Origin: Pseudomonadota bacterium
GTDB lineage: Bacteria; Pseudomonadota; Alphaproteobacteria; Rhodospirillales; Magnetospirillaceae
Length of the DNA stretch: 64,000 bases
Assembly (NCBI GenBank): GCA_021793155.1
Contig: JAJYTF010000014.1
Coordinates: forward strand, 1-64,000
Direction of reading: 5' to 3'
Positions 8,392 through 17,227 of this stretch are shown in pieces (positions within the stretch are counted from its first letter, which is position 1; each line of letters opens with the position of its first letter). The notes below the pieces were generated by a model. It made no database searches, was not told the origin of the DNA, and worked only from the letters and a program-made list of their open reading frames with translations. The translations under genes and the position numbers were made by a program.

Positions 8392-10062
8392 TCAGGATGC
8401 TTTGTCGAACGATCCAGGCGCGGCGGCCCGGTTCATCTCTTCGGCCAGCAGTTCTTTCTTCGACAGCTTGCCGATCATGGTCTTGGGCAGTTGGTCGCGG
8501 ATCTCGATGAGCTTGGGCAGCTCGACCCTCGACACGTATCCGGCAAGGAACTGGTGGAGCTCCTCCGGCGTCGCCCTCTCGCCGTCACGCAGGCGAACGA
8601 AGGCCTTGGGCGCTTGGCCGCGATAGGCGTCGGGAATGCCGATCACCACCGCCTCGGCCACTGCCGGATGCTGGTACAGCGCTTCCTCGATGACCCGCGG
8701 ATAGATGTTGTAGCCGCCGGCGATGATGACGTCCTTGATGCGATCGACCAGGAACAGGTAGCCGTCTTCGTCCACATAGCCGACGTCGCCGGTCCTCAAG
8801 GCGCCGTCAATGAAAACCGCCGCGGTCTCGGCCGGGCGTTGCCAGTAGCCGAGCATCACCTGCGGTCCACGGATGCAGATCTCGCCCTTTTCGTTGAGGC
8901 CAAGGATCTGGGAGGGGTCGGTCAGGGAACGCACTTCGATGACGGTGTCGGCCATTGCCTTGCCGGCCGACGCCGCCTTGATCTCTCCCTCCAAGGGATT
9001 GGCGGTGACCACCGGCGAGGTTTCGCTGAGGCCATAGCCTTCCACCAGCCGGCAGCCGGACAGCTGCTCGAACTCGGTCCGCACCTCGAGCGGTAGCGGC
9101 GCCCCGCCGGAGATGCAATAGCGCAGCGAAGTCAGATCCTGCCGGGCGCCGGCAACACCGTTGATGGCGGTGTAGATGGTCGGCACGCCGGGGAAGATGG
9201 TCGGCCGCTTCTTGGCGATACAACGCATCACCTGCTGGAGGTCGAAGCGGGGAAGAAGGATCAGTTCGGCCCCCATGCTGATGCCGAAATTCATCACCGC
9301 CGTCATGGCGAAGACATGAAACAGCGGCAGCACGCCCAGCATCTTCTCCTGGCCCTCGGTCAGCCTGGGCACCCAGGCCCGCAGCTGTTCGATATTGGCC
9401 GACAGGTTGCCGTGGGTCAGCATCGCCCCTTTCGGCACGCCGGTGGTTCCGCCCGTGTATTGAAGGACCGCAATGTCGGTCAACGGCTCGATGTCGACGG
9501 GGCGTAGCTTGCCGTCGTTGGCGACCAGCCGGGCGAAGGTGACATGGCTGAGGTCGTTGGGGGTCGACGCCAGCTCCGAGCGTTTCAGCGCGGTGAACAG
9601 CAGGCCTTTCAGCGGGGGCAGGATGTCGGCCATGGAGCAGACCACCACCCGATCAAGGCAGCTGGCACCCAGCATGGCCGCCACCTTGGGATAGATCTGC
9701 CGGATGTCGAGGGTCACCATGATGGTGGTGCCGCTGTCGTCGATCTGGTGCTTCAGTTCACGTTCGACGTAAAGCGGGTTGTAGTTCACCACCGTGCCGC
9801 CGCATTTCAATACGGCGAAAAAGCAGATGACGGAATAGGGGGTGTTGGGCAGGCACAAGCCCACCTTCACCCCTTTCTTCACGCCCAGTTGCTGGAAACC
9901 GCGGGCGGCACGCGCCACCAGGTCGCCGATCTGGGCATAGGTGTAGTGCTTGCCCAGAAAATCGATGCAAGCGCGGTCGCCGTGGTGCGCCACGGCCTCG
10001 TCGAAGACGCGGTGCAGCGGTCCAACCTTGATCGTCGACGACGAGACCGGAGCTTGCATCAT
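8392..10062 (-). CDS. fadD: Long-chain fatty acid-CoA ligase
   Basis: 556 residues, an ANL-superfamily adenylating enzyme. The phosphate-binding loop LQYTGGTTGVPKG is at about 200-212, GYGLSETSP follows in the middle, and the hinge and catalytic-lysine region (TGDVGYVDEDGYLFLVDRIK and the later GKLSKKEL) lies at the C-terminus. It activates fatty acids to acyl-CoA at the inner membrane as they are taken up. It lies 53 bases downstream of the fadL-like gene on the same strand with no separate operator, so the two are probably cotranscribed, coupling import with activation. Confidence 0.94.
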   Translation of the reverse strand: MMQAPVSSSTIKVGPLHRVFDEAVAHHGDRACIDFLGKHYTYAQIGDLVARAARGFQQLGVKKGVKVGLCLPNTPYSVICFFAVLKCGGTVVNYNPLYVERELKHQIDDSGTTIMVTLDIRQIYPKVAAMLGASCLDRVVVCSMADILPPLKGLLFTALKRSELASTPNDLSHVTFARLVANDGKLRPVDIEPLTDIAVLQYTGGTTGVPKGAMLTHGNLSANIEQLRAWVPRLTEGQEKMLGVLPLFHVFAMTAVMNFGISMGAELILLPRFDLQQVMRCIAKKRPTIFPGVPTIYTAINGVAGARQDLTSLRYCISGGAPLPLEVRTEFEQLSGCRLVEGYGLSETSPVVTANPLEGEIKAASAGKAMADTVIEVRSLTDPSQILGLNEKGEICIRGPQVMLGYWQRPAETAAVFIDGALRTGDVGYVDEDGYLFLVDRIKDVIIAGGYNIYPRVIEEALYQHPAVAEAVVIGIPDAYRGQAPKAFVRLRDGERATPEELHQFLAGYVSRVELPKLIEIRDQLPKTMIGKLSKKELLAEEMNRAAAPGSFDKAS

Positions 10063-10115
10063 GGCGTTTCTCTCATTGACTGCTTGTTGTGACTTATTAT
10101 TTGGCGATCATCGGT

Positions 10116-11570
10116 TCAGAATTTTATGCCGAAACCGGCACTGGCGATGTTGACGCTGTTGTCGTAGTAGCCAAGCAGGGTTCCGGCGGCCGGGGTGGTA
10201 CTGGTGTAGTCCACCGGCACACGCCCGGTGTTGAACAGATGAGCATAAGACAGATTCAGCTTGGCCGACGGGGTCACCGCATAGGAAACGCCGAACGAGG
10301 CCCACACCCGGTCGCTGTCGGGCAGGTTGGGAGAGCGGTACTGGTCCTTGACCGGGGTCTGGTCATAGGCCGTGCCGAAATGCAGGATCCACTTGTCATC
10401 CGGCTTGTAGTTGGCGCCCAGTGCGAAATACCAGGTGTCGCGCGACATCTGCGGCAGCGAGACGATGGCACCACCGCCCGTATCGACGACATTGAGCTGC
10501 TTGAACAGCGACCAGTCGGTCCATTCGACTGTCGACATGACCGTCCACTGGGAATCGATGTCGTGATAGAAGCCGAGGCTCGCCGAATCGGGGAGGGGCA
10601 GCTTGGCGTTTACCGATTGGCCGGCAAAGGCTGCCGCCAGCGGACCAGCCAGGGCCAGCGTACTCGGCGTCTGGTAGGCGATGCTGGTGTTGATGTTGTG
10701 GTATACGCGTGACCGATAATTGAGGCCGACGCGGGTGGCGTCGTCGATTTCGTAAAGCGCGCCGAGTGTGTAGCCGATGCCGACGTCATCGCCTTGCATG
10801 CGGGCTTCGCCGTCGCCCCAGTTGCTGGCCAGCGCACCGAGCTGGCTCGCCTGCTGGCCAAGAGTGGTTGCCTGCTGGCCAAGCGCGGCCGCCTGGGCGG
10901 TGTTGCCTGCCGCAGCGGCGGCTTGGGCGCCGGCGGCGGCCTGCTGGGCGCCGGCGGCAGCCTGCTGGGCGGCTCCCAGACCGATGGCCTGCATGTTGAT
11001 CGCCTGGGTCAGGCGGGCGCTGAAATAGTCGATCCGCGGACCGCCGCCAATCGAGAGGCGGCTGTTGACCCGATAGGAGATGGTCGGCGAAATTTCGTAA
11101 TCGGTGACGTCGGTGGCCAGCGCCTGGTAGCGGCCGACCCAGTCCTCCTTGTATTCCGAGCGCAAACCGAAGGGTACGGCGACCGATAGGCCGACTTTCC
11201 AGTCGGGGCTGGCATTCCACACGGCGAAGGTCGAACCGACCGCCGCCGGCTTGATGACGTTGCCACCGGTCGTGCCCGCGACATTGCCGCCCAATACCGA
11301 GCTGTTGGTGCCGCTGAACTGGACGTCCGGCTGGATCCAGGTGACCGTGCCATCCACCTCGTTGCTGTTCAGACGAGCCATGCCGGCCGGGTTGTAATAG
11401 GCGGAACTGGCGTCGTCGCCCTTGGCCGCCTCGCCGGCGAAGGCGTTCCCCAAACCTTCGGCGCTTTCTTCCCGCAGGGCGAAACTCGACGCCTTCGCAT
11501 CCGAGGCAAAGCCGCCCACGGCCATCAGGCCGAGACAAGACACCAGTGTCGCATGGCGAATTACGGACAT
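10116..11570 (-). CDS. fadL: FadL/OmpP1-type outer-membrane fatty-acid channel with Ala/Gln-rich insert
   Basis: 484 residues from the preferred ATG (11570; GGGGAG upstream at good spacing; 11576 is the alternative). A signal peptide (about 1-27) is followed by the FadL hatch signature SSFALREESAEGLGNAFAG and SSAYYNPAGM. The C-terminus GIKF is a typical barrel end with terminal Phe. Residues about 199-250 are an unusual low-complexity block of Ala, Gln and Gly (repeats of AAQQAAAG and GQQA) absent from textbook FadL, probably an extended extracellular loop or periplasmic hairpin. Two palindromic operators lie about 60-95 bases upstream. Confidence 0.9.
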   Translation of the reverse strand: MSVIRHATLVSCLGLMAVGGFASDAKASSFALREESAEGLGNAFAGEAAKGDDASSAYYNPAGMARLNSNEVDGTVTWIQPDVQFSGTNSSVLGGNVAGTTGGNVIKPAAVGSTFAVWNASPDWKVGLSVAVPFGLRSEYKEDWVGRYQALATDVTDYEISPTISYRVNSRLSIGGGPRIDYFSARLTQAINMQAIGLGAAQQAAAGAQQAAAGAQAAAAAGNTAQAAALGQQATTLGQQASQLGALASNWGDGEARMQGDDVGIGYTLGALYEIDDATRVGLNYRSRVYHNINTSIAYQTPSTLALAGPLAAAFAGQSVNAKLPLPDSASLGFYHDIDSQWTVMSTVEWTDWSLFKQLNVVDTGGGAIVSLPQMSRDTWYFALGANYKPDDKWILHFGTAYDQTPVKDQYRSPNLPDSDRVWASFGVSYAVTPSAKLNLSYAHLFNTGRVPVDYTSTTPAAGTLLGYYDNSVNIASAGFGIKF

Positions 11571-11630
11571 TTCCATCTCCCCACCTTCGGCTCCTTTAAC
11601 TGGAGCCAGTTGCCTGAATAGTGATCAAAA

Positions 11631-11666
11631 ATAACGTATACGTCAAGCCATAACCGTATACGATAC
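11631..11666. promoter_or_regulatory. Two tandem palindromic operators upstream of fadL
   Basis: ATAACGTATACGTCAA at 11631-11646 and TAACCGTATACGATA at 11651-11665 are imperfect copies of TTACGT-WW-ACGTAA, centred about 19 bases apart (two helical turns). They lie 60-95 bases before the fadL start. I infer binding by one or both MerR paralogues. Confidence 0.6.
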
Positions 11667-11691
11667 TCTTGCGATTCCCCTAACTGCCGCT

Positions 11692-12339
11692 TCAATCGCG
11701 CACGATGGTGATGAGGAAGCCGCGCCGGTGAAAGGCCACTTTCACCAGCGAGCCGTCGGGTGCGTACCAAAGGTCGCGCTCGACATCGCCGGCCATGGCG
11801 TAATGCTCGGCCGCAAGGTCGCCCTTGCCGGTCTTCACCGTTTCCCGCCCCAGGTCGCTGATCGACACCTTGTAGGGGGAATCGGCATTCTCGACGCTGT
11901 AGAGGGTCGAATGCTCCACCACTGCCCTGGTCCACATGGACAGCGGCAGGGCGTCCGGCGGAAGCTCCGTGCGCTTGCCATCGGCCGTCACCTTGACGCC
12001 GCCGCCTGCCGGCTGTGCTTCCACATGATGCTTGGTGCCATCGTCGTCGGTATCGGCAACCAGGCGGTCGAGATGGTCTCCGGTCCAGGTCTCGGTGCGC
12101 TGGTGATGGTAGTGGAAGTCTATGAACAGCACCTGGACCGCCGACTCGGCGGTCGCCTGCACCATGGTTTTGTCGCCATCGTGGCTGATGGTGTAGACCT
12201 CCTTGCCGATCGGCTCGCCGTCCTTGAGGATCGTATAGCTGAAGGATTGCGTCGCCGCCTGGGCGGCCGGCATGCCTGCGGCGGCTCCCAGCACCAGCGC
12301 GGCCGTCACGGCGTAAGAAATTCGTGTCAATCTGGTCAT
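11692..12339 (-). CDS. Secreted DUF6134-like protein
   Basis: 215 residues with a clear signal peptide (MTRLTRISYAV then an Ala/Leu-rich core ending AAQA, about 1-28). The mature part starts TQSFSYTILKDGEPIGKEVY, a pattern of the DUF6134 family, predicted to be an all-beta periplasmic domain. The start at 12339 has GGGGAGG just upstream. No enzyme motif is visible. It is transcribed towards fadL, but the two palindromes in the gap suggest fadL has its own promoter. Function unknown; a lipid-binding role is only a guess from position. Confidence 0.78.
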   Translation of the reverse strand: MTRLTRISYAVTAALVLGAAAGMPAAQAATQSFSYTILKDGEPIGKEVYTISHDGDKTMVQATAESAVQVLFIDFHYHHQRTETWTGDHLDRLVADTDDDGTKHHVEAQPAGGGVKVTADGKRTELPPDALPLSMWTRAVVEHSTLYSVENADSPYKVSISDLGRETVKTGKGDLAAEHYAMAGDVERDLWYAPDGSLVKVAFHRRGFLITIVRD

Positions 12340-12390
12340 CGGTCCTCCCCTTCTCCAGTCCCAGCCAATGCCGTTCATTTTTCGCCCCTG

Positions 12391-12467
12391 GCGTCATCGC
12401 GAGCGGGACGAAGCAATCCAGAGTCGTACCACTACCCCTGGATTGCGTCACTCGGCTCGTGACGACG
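12391..12467. repeat. Interspersed repeat of the GTCATxGCGAGC...AAGCAATCCAG type
   Basis: GCGTCATCGCGAGCGGGACG followed by AAGCAATCCAGAG, then its inverted counterpart CCTGGATTGCGTCACTCGG and CTCGTGACGACG. This long inverted repeat is a common intergenic element in alpha- and other proteobacteria. It fills the gap between the chemoreceptor gene end and the DUF6134 gene and can form a stable hairpin that could end transcription. Confidence 0.75.
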
Positions 12468-12491
12468 GCGCTTGGCTTGGCGGCATCCGCT

Positions 12492-14120
12492 CTAGCTCTG
12501 TTGCTGCACGCCCACCAGAAACTCGCGGATCTGGCCCATGGTTTCACGGGCGCTTTGGGCCAGCGCCGCGGCCACTCCGGTCATCTTTTCGGTCGCCGCG
12601 ACGGCCAGCGACGCCGACTCGTTCAACTTGATCACCCCTTCGGTGACCACGGCCGTATCGCCGGCGATCCGATGCAGGTCGAGGCTGATGGAATTGGTGG
12701 TCACCCCCTGTTCCTGCACGCTGGAGACCACCCGCTCGGCGATGCCATTGACCTCGAGAATGGTGTCGCCGATGGTGCGGATCGCCGCCATGGCGTCGTC
12801 GGTGGTGGCCTGGATGCGGTCGATGTGCTCTGTGACCTCGCGTGCCGCCCGGGTGGTCTGACTGGCCAGATTCTTCACTTCGCCAGCGACCACGGCGAAG
12901 CCGCGGCCGGCCTCGCCGGCGCGTTGCGCCTCGATTGTGGCGTTGAGCGCCAGCATGTTGGTCTGGCGGGCGATGACGGTGATCATGCCGACGATCTCTC
13001 CTACCCGCTGCGAAGCGTCGGACAGGGAGTGCACGGTGTCGTTGGTGCGAGCCAGTTCGGCCACCGATTTCTGCGCAATGCCGGCGGCCATCCGCACCTC
13101 GCCGTTGACCAGTTCGATTGACGAGGAGAGCTGCTGCGCCGCGGTGGACAGCACCTGGATGCGCTCGGCCACCTCCTGCGCGCCGCCGGCCACCTGCGAG
13201 GCCTGCTGCAAGGTGTCGCGGACCAGCCCGCCGGTGCTGTCGGCATCGGCCAGCAGGTCGTCCGAGGCGCGGCCGGCATCGGCCATCAGCCCGGACACCC
13301 GCTGTTCGAAGCGCAGGGTCAGGCGTTCCATCTCTTCGCGCCGGCGCACCTGGCGCGACTTTTCGTCCTCCGTCCGTTCCTGCGCCTGCTTCAGATCGCC
13401 TACCAGCTTGCCGTTCTGGTAGTTCAGCCTCAGGGTCTGGGTCAGTTGCTCATCGGTCTGGCGCATCAGCCGGAACAGGACTGCCGTCATCAGCGCCAGG
13501 GCCACGGCGATGGTCAGCGAATTGGCCCGGCCCTCGGCCACGACGGCCGAGCGGTAGAGGAACATGGCGACCACGCCCAGCATGATCGGCGGGACGAACA
13601 CCAGGAAGGCACGCTTGTAGACCGACAGCGAAATGGTGCCGGCGCAGCACAGGATGACGTAGAGAAAACCCGGCACCATCATGTCGATGATGTCGCCGCT
13701 GTAGAAGACCGGCAGGGCGACGATCCACATGGCTGCCGCCGCCACCGTGCCGATCATGGTGCGTCGGTGCGCCCAGTCCAGGATCTGCCCCGTCGCCGCC
13801 CGGCCACCCGCCTTCTTGACGATGGCATAGCGGAACACCCCGACGCCAATGGTCAGCATCGCCCAAGCCGCCAGCACCAGGCGGTTGCCGCGACCCCAGA
13901 AATTGAGCGAGACCAGCAAAACCGCAGCGATGGTGGGGAGCGTCGTGCTGCGGACGCTTTTCAGCAGCAACTGCTTGCGGTCGCGCTCGATATCGACGCC
14001 GAACGTCGAGGTCAAATCCGTGGGAACGCTGTCATCCCGCTCACGCCCGACCACCACCGGGGCGACATCCATCGCCCCTGCGGCGGCGGCCAGGGCACCC
14101 GCTCGCGCCATGAACATCAT
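12492..14120 (-). CDS. Methyl-accepting chemotaxis protein with multi-helix membrane sensor
   Basis: 542 residues. About residues 55-205 contain roughly six hydrophobic helices instead of the usual two helices with a periplasmic domain, so sensing is probably within the membrane. A coiled-coil (about 220-275) leads into the signalling domain, whose hairpin tip is recognisable (NMLALNATIEAQRAGEAGRG, FAVVAGEVKNLA). AGGACCAAGA precedes the first of two ATGs, supporting the start at 14120. A strong copy of the regional operator lies upstream at 14264-14279, so this receptor may be made together with fatty-acid genes and guide cells to lipids (inference). Confidence 0.92.
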   Translation of the reverse strand: MMFMARAGALAAAAGAMDVAPVVVGRERDDSVPTDLTSTFGVDIERDRKQLLLKSVRSTTLPTIAAVLLVSLNFWGRGNRLVLAAWAMLTIGVGVFRYAIVKKAGGRAATGQILDWAHRRTMIGTVAAAAMWIVALPVFYSGDIIDMMVPGFLYVILCCAGTISLSVYKRAFLVFVPPIMLGVVAMFLYRSAVVAEGRANSLTIAVALALMTAVLFRLMRQTDEQLTQTLRLNYQNGKLVGDLKQAQERTEDEKSRQVRRREEMERLTLRFEQRVSGLMADAGRASDDLLADADSTGGLVRDTLQQASQVAGGAQEVAERIQVLSTAAQQLSSSIELVNGEVRMAAGIAQKSVAELARTNDTVHSLSDASQRVGEIVGMITVIARQTNMLALNATIEAQRAGEAGRGFAVVAGEVKNLASQTTRAAREVTEHIDRIQATTDDAMAAIRTIGDTILEVNGIAERVVSSVQEQGVTTNSISLDLHRIAGDTAVVTEGVIKLNESASLAVAATEKMTGVAAALAQSARETMGQIREFLVGVQQQS

Positions 14121-14263
14121 TCTTGGTCCTGCTGCTGTTGCGGCCCAATTTCCATCCCGAAGTCAGGGCATCCCGGCTTGGGGATAGCCCTCTTGGATCG
14201 GCCGGCGCTTCTTCATCGAGCCCCTGACTATCCAAATTCGTTTCAATTTGCCAAAAGCTCACG

Positions 14264-14279
14264 TTTACGTCAACGTTAT
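14264..14279. promoter_or_regulatory. Palindromic operator upstream of the chemoreceptor gene
   Basis: TTTACGTCAACGTTAT is a near-perfect copy of the TTACGT-WW-ACGTAA palindrome, about 145 bases before the chemoreceptor start and just past the end of the PaaI-like thioesterase gene. The distance is longer than at the other genes, implying a longer leader or a second promoter element. Confidence 0.55.
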
Positions 14280-14321
14280 CTTATTATCTAATTGAGACAT
14301 GGCCGACGGCGTGATTGCTTC

Positions 14322-14834
14322 CTACGCCGAGACGACGATTCCCGTTGCCGTGGTGCAGACCCGGCCCGCCTCGTCGATTACCTCGGCCCGCCCGAAGGCG
14401 AATTGCGCGGCCTTTTTGACCACACCACCCCGCACCAAGACGCGCGAACCGTGGACTTGGCGCAACATCTGTACCGACAGTTCGACGGTGCCCGACCGGC
14501 GGTCGCCTTTCCATCCGCCCAGATGCAGCACTCCCGCCGCCCCCAGGGCGCAGTCCAGCAGCGACGAAAGCACGCCGCCATTGACCGCCTCGCCGCCCAT
14601 GCCGCCGCGGTGGAACGGCCGCATCCGGTCGATGAAGACCGAAACCAGCCGGTCGTCGGAAACGTCGATCCGCGCCTCAAGATGGATCATCGCGGGAAGC
14701 TGGTTGAAGAGCAGCTGAAACGCCCGGCGTTCCGCCGCATCGATGAGGAATGGCAACGGATCGCCGAGGAAGCGGCTGGCCTCGGCGGCGGGCGCCGGTT
14801 CCTCGGCGCGGACGGCGGGTTCGATCGTGGGCAT
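14322..14834 (-). CDS. PaaI-like hotdog thioesterase
   Basis: 170 residues of the PaaI/YdiI hotdog thioesterase family. The characteristic helix segment GEAVNGGVLSSLLDCALGAA (about 97-116) follows the conserved MRPFHRGGMGG stretch; a long N-terminal leader rich in Ala and Glu precedes the fold. The start at 14834 is supported by GAGGAG eight bases upstream. Divergent from the autotransporter gene, with operators in the shared 237-base intergenic region. Likely hydrolyses acyl- or aryl-CoA intermediates in fatty-acid breakdown (context inference). Confidence 0.85.
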   Translation of the reverse strand: MPTIEPAVRAEEPAPAAEASRFLGDPLPFLIDAAERRAFQLLFNQLPAMIHLEARIDVSDDRLVSVFIDRMRPFHRGGMGGEAVNGGVLSSLLDCALGAAGVLHLGGWKGDRRSGTVELSVQMLRQVHGSRVLVRGGVVKKAAQFAFGRAEVIDEAGRVCTTATGIVVSA

Positions 14835-14890
14835 GGAGCGTCTCCTCGTCCTTGATGCTTCTTGTCCATCGACAACAGTCCATTTTTCCG

Positions 14891-14906
14891 TATTCGTCAA
14901 CGTCAT
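14891..14906. promoter_or_regulatory. Palindromic operator upstream of the PaaI-like gene
   Basis: TATTCGTCAACGTCAT matches the regional palindrome with one changed base in the first arm. It lies 57 bases before the start at 14834, the same spacing as at fadL and MerR gene 2. Confidence 0.55.
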
Positions 14907-14984
14907 TCCTTATCAGGAATATAGAGACTGGTGAACGCCTACAATCTCGCTATAAACAGGATTTATAGACGAATAGCGTCAGCT

Positions 14985-15002
14985 AATGACGTAAACGTTA
15001 TT
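14985..15002. promoter_or_regulatory. Palindromic operator upstream of the GDSL autotransporter
   Basis: AATGACGTAAACGTTATT is one of the best copies of the regional palindrome. It is 70 bases before the autotransporter start (15072) and on the far side of the divergent intergenic region from the PaaI-like gene's own copy. Confidence 0.62.
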
Positions 15003-15071
15003 GACTTACGCTAATCGTCGATGATCATCCTGAGGGCGAAAAAACTCGCAACCAATTCGGGGAGGGGATCC

Positions 15072-17090
15072 ATGCGTCCAATTATCACCAGAGCAGCGAT
15101 GGTCCTGGCCATGCTGACGGGACCCGCCATGGCGCAGACAAATTTTGCCAATGTCACGGTCTTCGGCGACAGCCTGTCGGACGACGGCAATATTCCCAGA
15201 GTTCTGCCGCCGGCGTTCCTGCAGACGGTGGTTCCCGGCGGCTTCCTGCAGCCGCCCTATTACGGCTACCACTTCACCAACGGGCCAACCTATGCCGAGT
15301 CGCTGAACCGGCTGCTGGGCGTGGCGTCGCCGTTGCAGGATTATGCCTACGGTGGCGCCTTCAGCGCGCCGCTCAACGAGACCCTGGGCAGCGTGACGGT
15401 CAGCGGCACCAACATCATCCCCTTCCTCAATCCCTCGGCCAATCCGTTGCTGCCGGCCGGGTTCGATTCCAGCCTGCAGGGCCAGATCCGCGCATTGGCG
15501 GCGAGCGGCGGCAGGGCCAGCGCCAACGATCTGTACGTCGTCTGGGGAGGGGCCAACGACTACCTTGCCATGGCCACGGCCCTGCAGGCCCAGCCCAACC
15601 TGAGCCAAACCCAGGCCCTGGCCATCATCCGCCAGCAGGTCGGCACCACCGTCGGCAACCTTGCCACCGACGTCACCATGCTGGCCGGGATGGGCGGCAG
15701 GAACTTCGTCGTCCCGCTGCTGCCCAACCTGGGCGCCACGCCCTCGTTCAATGGCTCGGCGACGACTGCCCAGCTGGGCTTCACCACGTCACAGCTGCAT
15801 GCCCAGGCGCTGTCGCAAACCATGGGCCAGCTGGCCCAGAGCCTGGGCATCAGGATCATCCCGGTGGACCTGTTCACCATCAGCCAGGACATCACCGCCA
15901 ATCCGGCAAAGTATGGGCTCTCCAACGTCACCAGCCAGTGCTACAACAATGCGCAGGCCGGCCTTGCCGTCACCGCCTCGGGCACGCCGGCGACCGCCTG
16001 CGCCAATCCGGCATCCTACGAATATTGGGACCCTGTCCATCCGACCGCGGCCACCCAGGCGCTGATCGCCCAGGCCGTCGTCTCATCGGTCGAGGCGCCG
16101 ATGACCATCGGCGCCGAAAGCAAGCTTGCCGACATCCAGGCGCAATCGCTCTTCGACGCCCTGTCCAGCCGCAGCGCGGCCCTACGCCAGGGCGCGACCG
16201 GCCTTTCTCTGCTCATGCCCGACGGCTCGTCGGCCAGCCTGGGAGGAAACTCGGACAAGCCGCTGTCGGCCTATGTGATCGGCTCGTACGGCCAGGGCTC
16301 GCGCGATACGCAGACCAACCAGTTCGGTTTCGGCTATAGCAATACCAATGTCGGCATCGGCTTCGACAACCGGATCCAGCCGGGCTTCGCGCTGGGTGCA
16401 ATGCTGGACTTCGACGACGCTACCGCCGACCTCAACGGCGGAATGGGCAACGACGAGGTACGGGCCTACGGCTTCGCCGTCTATGCCACGGCCTTTTCAG
16501 ACAACTGGTACGCCTCGCTGGCCGGTACCTACAACTACACGGATTGGAGCAGCCTGAACCGCAACGCCATCGTCGCCGCGCAGACCGCACAGGCCAACAC
16601 CAGCGGGCAGATGCTGGGCGCCAAGGCCGAGGCCGGCTACATGCTGCACATGGCAGGCCTGACTTTCGGGCCGGCGGCCGACTTCAGGGCCGCACGCATG
16701 GAAATCGACGCCTATCAGGAAACCGGTGCGGTGGGCCTCAATCAGAGCGTCGGCCAGCAGAACTTCAACTCGCTGATCAGCGAACTGGGCGCCCAGGCCG
16801 CCTATCCGGTAACAAGCGGCGGCATGACCTATGTGCCGAACCTGCGGGCCAGCTGGAATCACCAGTTCTCCGACACTCCCGGCAATATCGCCACCGCCCT
16901 GGTCAGCGCTCCGGACACCACGGTGATCACTCCGCTCGATCCCTGGGCCCGCAACTGGGCGCGCCTCGGCGGCGGCGTTGAAGTGCGCTCGGCCGGCGGC
17001 CTCTCCATACTGGCCGATTTCGACACGACGCTGGGTCGCAGCGACGGCCACGACTACAGCGGTCTGGTGCGGGTCAAGTACGACTTCTGA
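15072..17090 (+). CDS. GDSL-type esterase/lipase autotransporter
   Basis: 672 residues. A signal peptide (about 1-21, ending AMAQ) is followed by block I FGDSLSDDG with nucleophile Ser at about 34. The catalytic Asp-His pair DPVHPT lies near 319-324. From about residue 395 to the end is an autotransporter beta-barrel finishing VKYDF. The layout is that of EstA-like surface esterases: the passenger stays attached outside the cell and frees fatty acids from esters. The start has GGAGGGG upstream. A palindromic operator at 14985-15002 ties its expression to the fadL/fadD genes, whose products would import and activate what it releases. Confidence 0.93.
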   Translation: MRPIITRAAMVLAMLTGPAMAQTNFANVTVFGDSLSDDGNIPRVLPPAFLQTVVPGGFLQPPYYGYHFTNGPTYAESLNRLLGVASPLQDYAYGGAFSAPLNETLGSVTVSGTNIIPFLNPSANPLLPAGFDSSLQGQIRALAASGGRASANDLYVVWGGANDYLAMATALQAQPNLSQTQALAIIRQQVGTTVGNLATDVTMLAGMGGRNFVVPLLPNLGATPSFNGSATTAQLGFTTSQLHAQALSQTMGQLAQSLGIRIIPVDLFTISQDITANPAKYGLSNVTSQCYNNAQAGLAVTASGTPATACANPASYEYWDPVHPTAATQALIAQAVVSSVEAPMTIGAESKLADIQAQSLFDALSSRSAALRQGATGLSLLMPDGSSASLGGNSDKPLSAYVIGSYGQGSRDTQTNQFGFGYSNTNVGIGFDNRIQPGFALGAMLDFDDATADLNGGMGNDEVRAYGFAVYATAFSDNWYASLAGTYNYTDWSSLNRNAIVAAQTAQANTSGQMLGAKAEAGYMLHMAGLTFGPAADFRAARMEIDAYQETGAVGLNQSVGQQNFNSLISELGAQAAYPVTSGGMTYVPNLRASWNHQFSDTPGNIATALVSAPDTTVITPLDPWARNWARLGGGVEVRSAGGLSILADFDTTLGRSDGHDYSGLVRVKYDF

Positions 17091-17126
17091 GAATTGGTGG
17101 CGGGCTAAAGGATCCTTCTCCCTTCT

Positions 17127-17200
17127 TGTCATCCCGACGACCGAAGGGGGAAGGGACCTTGGCGGGCTGACGCGATCCCTCGCTCACGCTCGGGATGACA
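17127..17200. repeat. Inverted repeat TGTCATCCCGA...TCGGGATGACA
   Basis: Arms TGTCATCCCGA (17127-17137) and TCGGGATGACA (about 17190-17200) flank a GC-rich loop. It lies between the convergent ends of the autotransporter and MerR gene 2 and may serve as a bidirectional terminator. It belongs to the family of dispersed alphaproteobacterial hairpin repeats. Confidence 0.6.
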
Positions 17201-17227
17201 GCCCGAGCCGCCACGCCAAGGATCTTG

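Noticed and set aside
12315-12480. Possible small plus-strand gene between the chemoreceptor and the DUF6134 gene
   Set aside because: The sequence is a dispersed inverted repeat and shows no start signal.
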